Assembly: GCF_037996825.1 (NCBI RefSeq)
Contig: NZ_JBBNAC010000001.1
Span: forward strand, 558,001-622,000
Direction: 5' to 3'
Length of the DNA stretch: 64,000 nt
Source of the DNA: Bdellovibrio sp. BCCA
GTDB lineage: Bacteria; Bdellovibrionota; Bdellovibrionia; Bdellovibrionales; Bdellovibrionaceae
The position numbers and the translations under genes are program-made. Positions 61,201 through 64,000 of the stretch are shown here, piece after piece (within the stretch, counting starts at the first letter, position 1; each line of letters opens with the position of its first letter). Under the pieces are notes generated by a model, which did no database searches, was not told the DNA's origin, and saw nothing but the letters and a program-made list of their open reading frames with translations.

Positions 61201-61499
61201 GCTGCCTTAGTTGCCACAGCTGGCGTAAGAAGTCCACGGTTGTTCCAGGTTGTCATGCAATCGGCCCAGAACTTTTCTTTCAGCTTCACCTCTGCCGGTC
61301 CCATTTTTACTTTTGGGAAGTCTTGCTTATCGAAATGCTCAGTGAATTGAGTCTCGTTGCAAGCGCGCACGACTTTCAACATCAAGTTGAAATGAGCTTC
61401 AGTGAAAGGTTTGTTATCTACGAGCATTTTTCTGAGCCCGCCCTCTGGTGTGTGAAGTAAGAAGTTGTAGAGGTTCGGTACATCATATTGTTGACTCAT
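61197..61499 (-). CDS. small protein of unknown function, coupled to methyltransferase gene
   Basis: The 100-residue protein starts MSQQYDVPNLYNFLLHTPEGGLRKML with GGGAG upstream on the minus strand; the longer frame to 61562 has no ribosome binding site. It is mostly helical with two cysteines. The stop overlaps the methyltransferase start by four bases. No domain recognised. Confidence 0.65.
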   Translation of the reverse strand: MSQQYDVPNLYNFLLHTPEGGLRKMLVDNKPFTEAHFNLMLKVVRACNETQFTEHFDKQDFPKVKMGPAEVKLKEKFWADCMTTWNNRGLLTPAVATKAA

Positions 61500-61692
61500 T
61501 TTGATACTCCCTTTTTTGGTGACATAAACATTATCGGTTAGACCGAAAGAGTTCTTAAACACCGTTTTCCGACCAACGTCCTAAGTGTGGCTGAACAATA
61601 ATTTTTCAGTTTTTCAGACTTTACCTTCTTCCAGAAAAAGTCGGGGAAAAATGGTCCAGGTAAAGTCCAGTTGATCTTAAGTCTTAAGACCT

Positions 61693-61710
61693 ACCTCCGA
61701 TCTGGGAGGT
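61693..61710 (+). promoter_or_regulatory. hairpin that pairs away the ribosome binding site
   Basis: ACCTCC (61693-61698) pairs exactly with GGAGGT (61705-61710), the putative Shine-Dalgarno, around GATCTG. A 10-bp palindrome GTCTTAAGAC (61681-61690) lies just upstream. The ribosome binding site is also only one base from the ATG, unusually close, so translation may be regulated or leaderless. Confidence 0.45.
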
Positions 61711-62928
61711 ATGAAAACACAAACAAACAAAACTAACATCCTGATGGCCTTCGTAGCAGCAACACTTTTTTCAAGCGCGACTTTGGCAATGTCCAAGCGC
61801 CCGGTGAATGACGGAGGCAGCTCGACTCCAGCGCCGAAGCCTCCAACAACAACTCCTCCGGTGACAACTCCACCAGCACCACGTGAACCGGCGGCAATTT
61901 CTGATTCCATCACGCCAGTTGGTTTTGATGCTTTCAACGAAGTGGCTTACCCAGTAGGAAACATCGTTGATACGACTTACAAACAATACCGCGAACTTTT
62001 GCCGCAAAGAAATGCGCAAGAGTCTTACCGCACTGACAACTGTGATGCGAATCTTGATAAGAACGATCGCTTTGCAGACCGCATCGCTTACGCTGTTGAA
62101 TTAAAAATGCAGCCGTCAAAAGCGCAATTAGGTTATGTCGCTTCCTACTTTGCTTTGAATAAAGATGTGAACACGTATTTGCCAAACAGTTTGATTTCGC
62201 ATCCTCTTTGTAACGTCACAAGTGATACGCTGAATACAACACTGAACGGTAAAAACGTTCCTTCCGCAGCGACAATCAAAAAAGCCAATGAGTTTGCCAA
62301 CAAGATGAATGCCTATCGTCGCGAAGCTCTTTCTGGCAGCAGAGAAGGTTACGTGAAAGCTTCAAAGCTTTGGTCAAAATACATGATGTGCTTGTCGTAC
62401 ATGGAATCACTGACGACGGCGGATTCTGCAAAAGCGCAACGCGTGGCTGAGAAATATGCTCCATCAGGTTATCGTCGTCCAGCTGGTGTAAACTTCTATG
62501 AAGACCCAGCGCAACCACCAGAGTCGCGTTTAAATATCGGTCTTTTCCAATTCACTCCGGATGCGGGCGGAAATATCCAAGCATGTATTCGTGAGTGGAA
62601 TATCCTTTATCCAAAATGCGGTATCTCACAAACGGCAAGTCAGTCTGAAATGATTCGCGTATTGGGAAGCTCTTTGCAAACGTTCAATGCTTTCTGTGCG
62701 GCGGCGAAAGTCACGGGCATGTTTGCCGTGCAAGTGAATGCTCAAAAAGCGTATAACACGCATCCTTATAACGTGAATGCCAACGGTACATTGAAAGCGC
62801 CAGCAGAGCGTTGCGTGAGCCCGCACATGGCAGTCGGTCGCTCGTACAATCACTTTGCACCTTTCCAAAACGGTTCTGGTTTTACGTTGGATAATATCTT
62901 GAGCTGTACACTTAATGGCGAGTACTAA
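61711..62928 (+). CDS. secreted protein with lytic transglycosylase-like motifs
   Basis: The 405-residue protein has a signal peptide (MKTQTNKTNILMAFVAATLFSSATLA), a Pro/Thr-rich linker (about 35-60) and a cysteine-containing globular domain. The stretch MMCLSYMESLTT ... SRLNIGLFQFTPDAGGNI resembles the catalytic-Glu and GLFQ/GLMQ motifs of SLT-type lysozymes. That similarity is motif-level only. Likely a periplasmic or prey-directed wall enzyme. A strong terminator follows. Confidence 0.62.
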   Translation: MKTQTNKTNILMAFVAATLFSSATLAMSKRPVNDGGSSTPAPKPPTTTPPVTTPPAPREPAAISDSITPVGFDAFNEVAYPVGNIVDTTYKQYRELLPQRNAQESYRTDNCDANLDKNDRFADRIAYAVELKMQPSKAQLGYVASYFALNKDVNTYLPNSLISHPLCNVTSDTLNTTLNGKNVPSAATIKKANEFANKMNAYRREALSGSREGYVKASKLWSKYMMCLSYMESLTTADSAKAQRVAEKYAPSGYRRPAGVNFYEDPAQPPESRLNIGLFQFTPDAGGNIQACIREWNILYPKCGISQTASQSEMIRVLGSSLQTFNAFCAAAKVTGMFAVQVNAQKAYNTHPYNVNANGTLKAPAERCVSPHMAVGRSYNHFAPFQNGSGFTLDNILSCTLNGEY

Positions 62929-62951
62929 GATTTAAATCGAAAATGAAAAGC

Positions 62952-62981
62952 AAAAGGCCCTTCATCGAAGGGCCTTTTTTT
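62952..62981. terminator. rho-independent terminator
   Basis: AAAAGGCCCTTC (62952-62963) pairs with GAAGGGCC (62967-62974) around ATC, then TTTTTTT. It serves the plus-strand gene, and the A-run on the other side may serve the minus-strand MarR gene. Confidence 0.9.
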
Positions 62982-63495
62982 ATTTTTCGCCAATTTTGTG
63001 AATGCTTTTAATTATTCTTTCCATGAAGTTATTCAATGTGTGTTTTTCACCTTCGTTGAATGCGGACCAGAAGTGACTGATGCGCTCATGGTAAAGAGGC
63101 ACGATCTCATTGCAAAGACGCTCGCCTTTTTCTGTTAAACGAATCACAAAAGAACGACCGTCTTTTTCGTGAGTCATTCTTTTTACCAACTCGGCCTTTT
63201 CCAAACTGTTGATCAGTCCCGAAATCGTCGCCTGCGTGACGCCTACTTTTTGCGCCAATTCAGAAGGCATCAAACCTCCTGGAGTCTTCTGCAACAACAT
63301 CATCAAAGTGAAGCGTCCTGAAGACAGGCTAAAGCGCGAGAAGAAACTATCGAGATTGATTTCCAGATCCGTTGTGACTTTTCTCAACAAAATGTGTGAG
63401 TACAAAGTGAGGTGATCTAACTCAGGATACAGAAGGGCTGCATTCTCTTGGAGTTCTTCACGAGTTGGAATCTCGGTAAAGAAGAGCTTCGCCAT
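62980..63495 (-). CDS. MarR-family transcriptional regulator
   Basis: The 171-residue protein has the winged helix of MarR type (LMPSELAQKVGVTQATISGLINSLEKAELVKRMTHEKDGRSFVIRLTEKGE) between dimerisation helices. No cysteine sensor is evident in the core, so ligand is unknown. A 6-bp inverted repeat just upstream could be its own operator. The regulated gene may be itself or a neighbour. Confidence 0.88.
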   Translation of the reverse strand: MAKLFFTEIPTREELQENAALLYPELDHLTLYSHILLRKVTTDLEINLDSFFSRFSLSSGRFTLMMLLQKTPGGLMPSELAQKVGVTQATISGLINSLEKAELVKRMTHEKDGRSFVIRLTEKGERLCNEIVPLYHERISHFWSAFNEGEKHTLNNFMERIIKSIHKIGEK

Positions 63496-63507
63496 ACTTA
63501 CTCCAAT

Positions 63508-63530
63508 CTTAATTAGGGTTCCAGATTAAG
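63508..63530. promoter_or_regulatory. candidate MarR operator
   Basis: CTTAAT (63508-63513) and ATTAAG (63525-63530) form an inverted repeat with an 11-base spacer, 13 bases before the MarR start codon, overlapping where its promoter should lie. The arms are short. Confidence 0.4.
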
Positions 63531-63671
63531 TACTGAAGTAGCTTAAGTGAGGGGCCCAATAGAGTGCAAGAAAAAGGACGCAGCTTTAGCGATAAAAAAC
63601 ATGTATGAGAGAATATCGCAAATTGTGGAATGAATGTGTCATCAAGATTCAGTCAAAGAATGAATTTCAGA

Positions 63672-63724
63672 GCAAAAAAAAAGACCTCTTTCATCAAATT
63701 GAAAATCAATTGAAAGAGGTCTTT
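63672..63724 (-). terminator. strong terminator for the gene at the right edge
   Basis: AAAGACCTCTTTCA (63680-63693) pairs with TGAAAGAGGTCTTT (63711-63724). On the minus strand the stem is followed by a T-run (the A-run at 63674-63682). It ends the gene whose stop is at 63742. Confidence 0.88.
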
Positions 63725-63741
63725 AAAAATTTCAGTCGCGA

Positions 63742-64000
63742 TTACTCAAGAGTGTACAAAACAACTTTCACAGAGTCTTTCGGCATAACTGCTTTTTCCA
63801 AGCAAGCGCGAGACGCTTCGAAAGTTGAAGGATTTTGTGCACCAGAGAAAGTGATTAAAAGAACACCGTTCATTGTCTCACCAACAACAGAGCATTTGTC
63901 GTCGATCAATTTGATCACGCGACCTTTGCTCACTGGAAGTTCTCCGTCAGTTGTGTATTTGATACCGCAAGAGAAAAAGCTTTTTGGCTTTGTTGTATCT
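63742..64000 (-). CDS. C-terminal part of an unknown protein, 5' end outside the window
   Basis: The reading frame is open across the right edge and no stop appears upstream to base 64000. The visible 85 residues read KSFFSCGIKYTTDGELP then SKGRVIKLIDDKCSVVGETMN and end KDSVKVVLYTLE. The residues SFFSCG could be a lipobox-like or disulfide-bonded segment; a full N-terminus is needed. No family recognised. It is terminated by the hairpin at 63672-63724. Confidence 0.65.
   Translation of the reverse strand, partial: DTTKPKSFFSCGIKYTTDGELPVSKGRVIKLIDDKCSVVGETMNGVLLITFSGAQNPSTFEASRACLEKAVMPKDSVKVVLYTLE

Noticed and set aside
1-64000. tRNA, rRNA and CRISPR searches by eye
   Set aside because: No tandem repeat-spacer pattern, no tRNA-like cloverleaf with a TTC-A/GATC arm, and no rRNA block was recognisable.

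Overview
The window looks like a chromosomal segment of a predatory Bdellovibrio-type bacterium (Bdellovibrionota). That placing is an inference from gene content, since there is no rRNA to anchor it. The grounds are: a flagellin pair beside flaG-fliD-fliS; a very high share of secreted hydrolases, lipoproteins and cell-wall enzymes; a YcbB-like L,D-transpeptidase; a trimeric fibre protein with a C-terminal S74 chaperone resembling the mosaic adhesive trimer fibres of B. bacteriovorus; and a Pal-CpoB pair. I see no rRNA, tRNA, CRISPR array or replication origin.

Layout. 1-2.5 kb holds minus-strand housekeeping genes (ElbB-like, lipoprotein, GNAT), followed by a perfect 28-bp inverted repeat. 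2.8-7.3 kb holds ferredoxin, nth, a DoxX-like gene and a thiBPQ-type ABC transporter, then a convergent hybrid histidine kinase. 10.2-18.4 kb is a block of exported proteins: a 3D-domain lipoprotein, an alpha/beta hydrolase, a caspase-fold-like protein, a beta-barrel, a C39-like cysteine peptidase, an anchored unknown and a DUF1460 amidase. 18.4-33.0 kb is a flagellar locus: two flagellins separated by a REP-associated transposase element, then flaG, fliD, fliS, a FliT/FlgN-like chaperone, a sigma-54 promoter, a TPR protein, a MAF-like Rossmann protein, two GT9 glycosyltransferases with a small gene overlapping both, an unknown, a sensor kinase and its receiver. 33.0-35.9 kb has rsmD, coaD, an aminotransferase and an anchored unknown.

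36-52 kb is again rich in exported proteins: a HEARH metalloprotease, a VWA lipoprotein, a DUF2802-like protein, a subtilase, an L,D-transpeptidase, the trimeric fibre gene flanked by two TIGR02147-like regulators, and a large metalloprotease/propeller/barrel fusion. 52.3-56.1 kb is an envelope/translation run: pal, a DUF4398 lipoprotein, cpoB, tsaD, rsmA, smpB. 57.7-59.2 kb is a candidate mobile element: an HNH endonuclease gene between 69-bp imperfect inverted repeats. 59.3-64 kb carries a small lipoprotein, a PilZ protein, an RlmM-like methyltransferase, a secreted lysozyme-like protein, a MarR regulator and a gene cut by the right edge.

How the genes may work together: the flagellar block encodes filament, cap, export chaperones and probably a filament-modifying glycosyltransferase set under its own sigma-54 promoter. 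The exported hydrolases, adhesin and wall enzymes fit a predator that must attach to, enter and digest prey. The most notable items are the inverted-repeat HNH element, the fibre locus with paired regulators, the nested gene between the two GT9 genes, the terminator-like hairpins inside the kinase reading frame, and the caspase-fold-like secreted protein.
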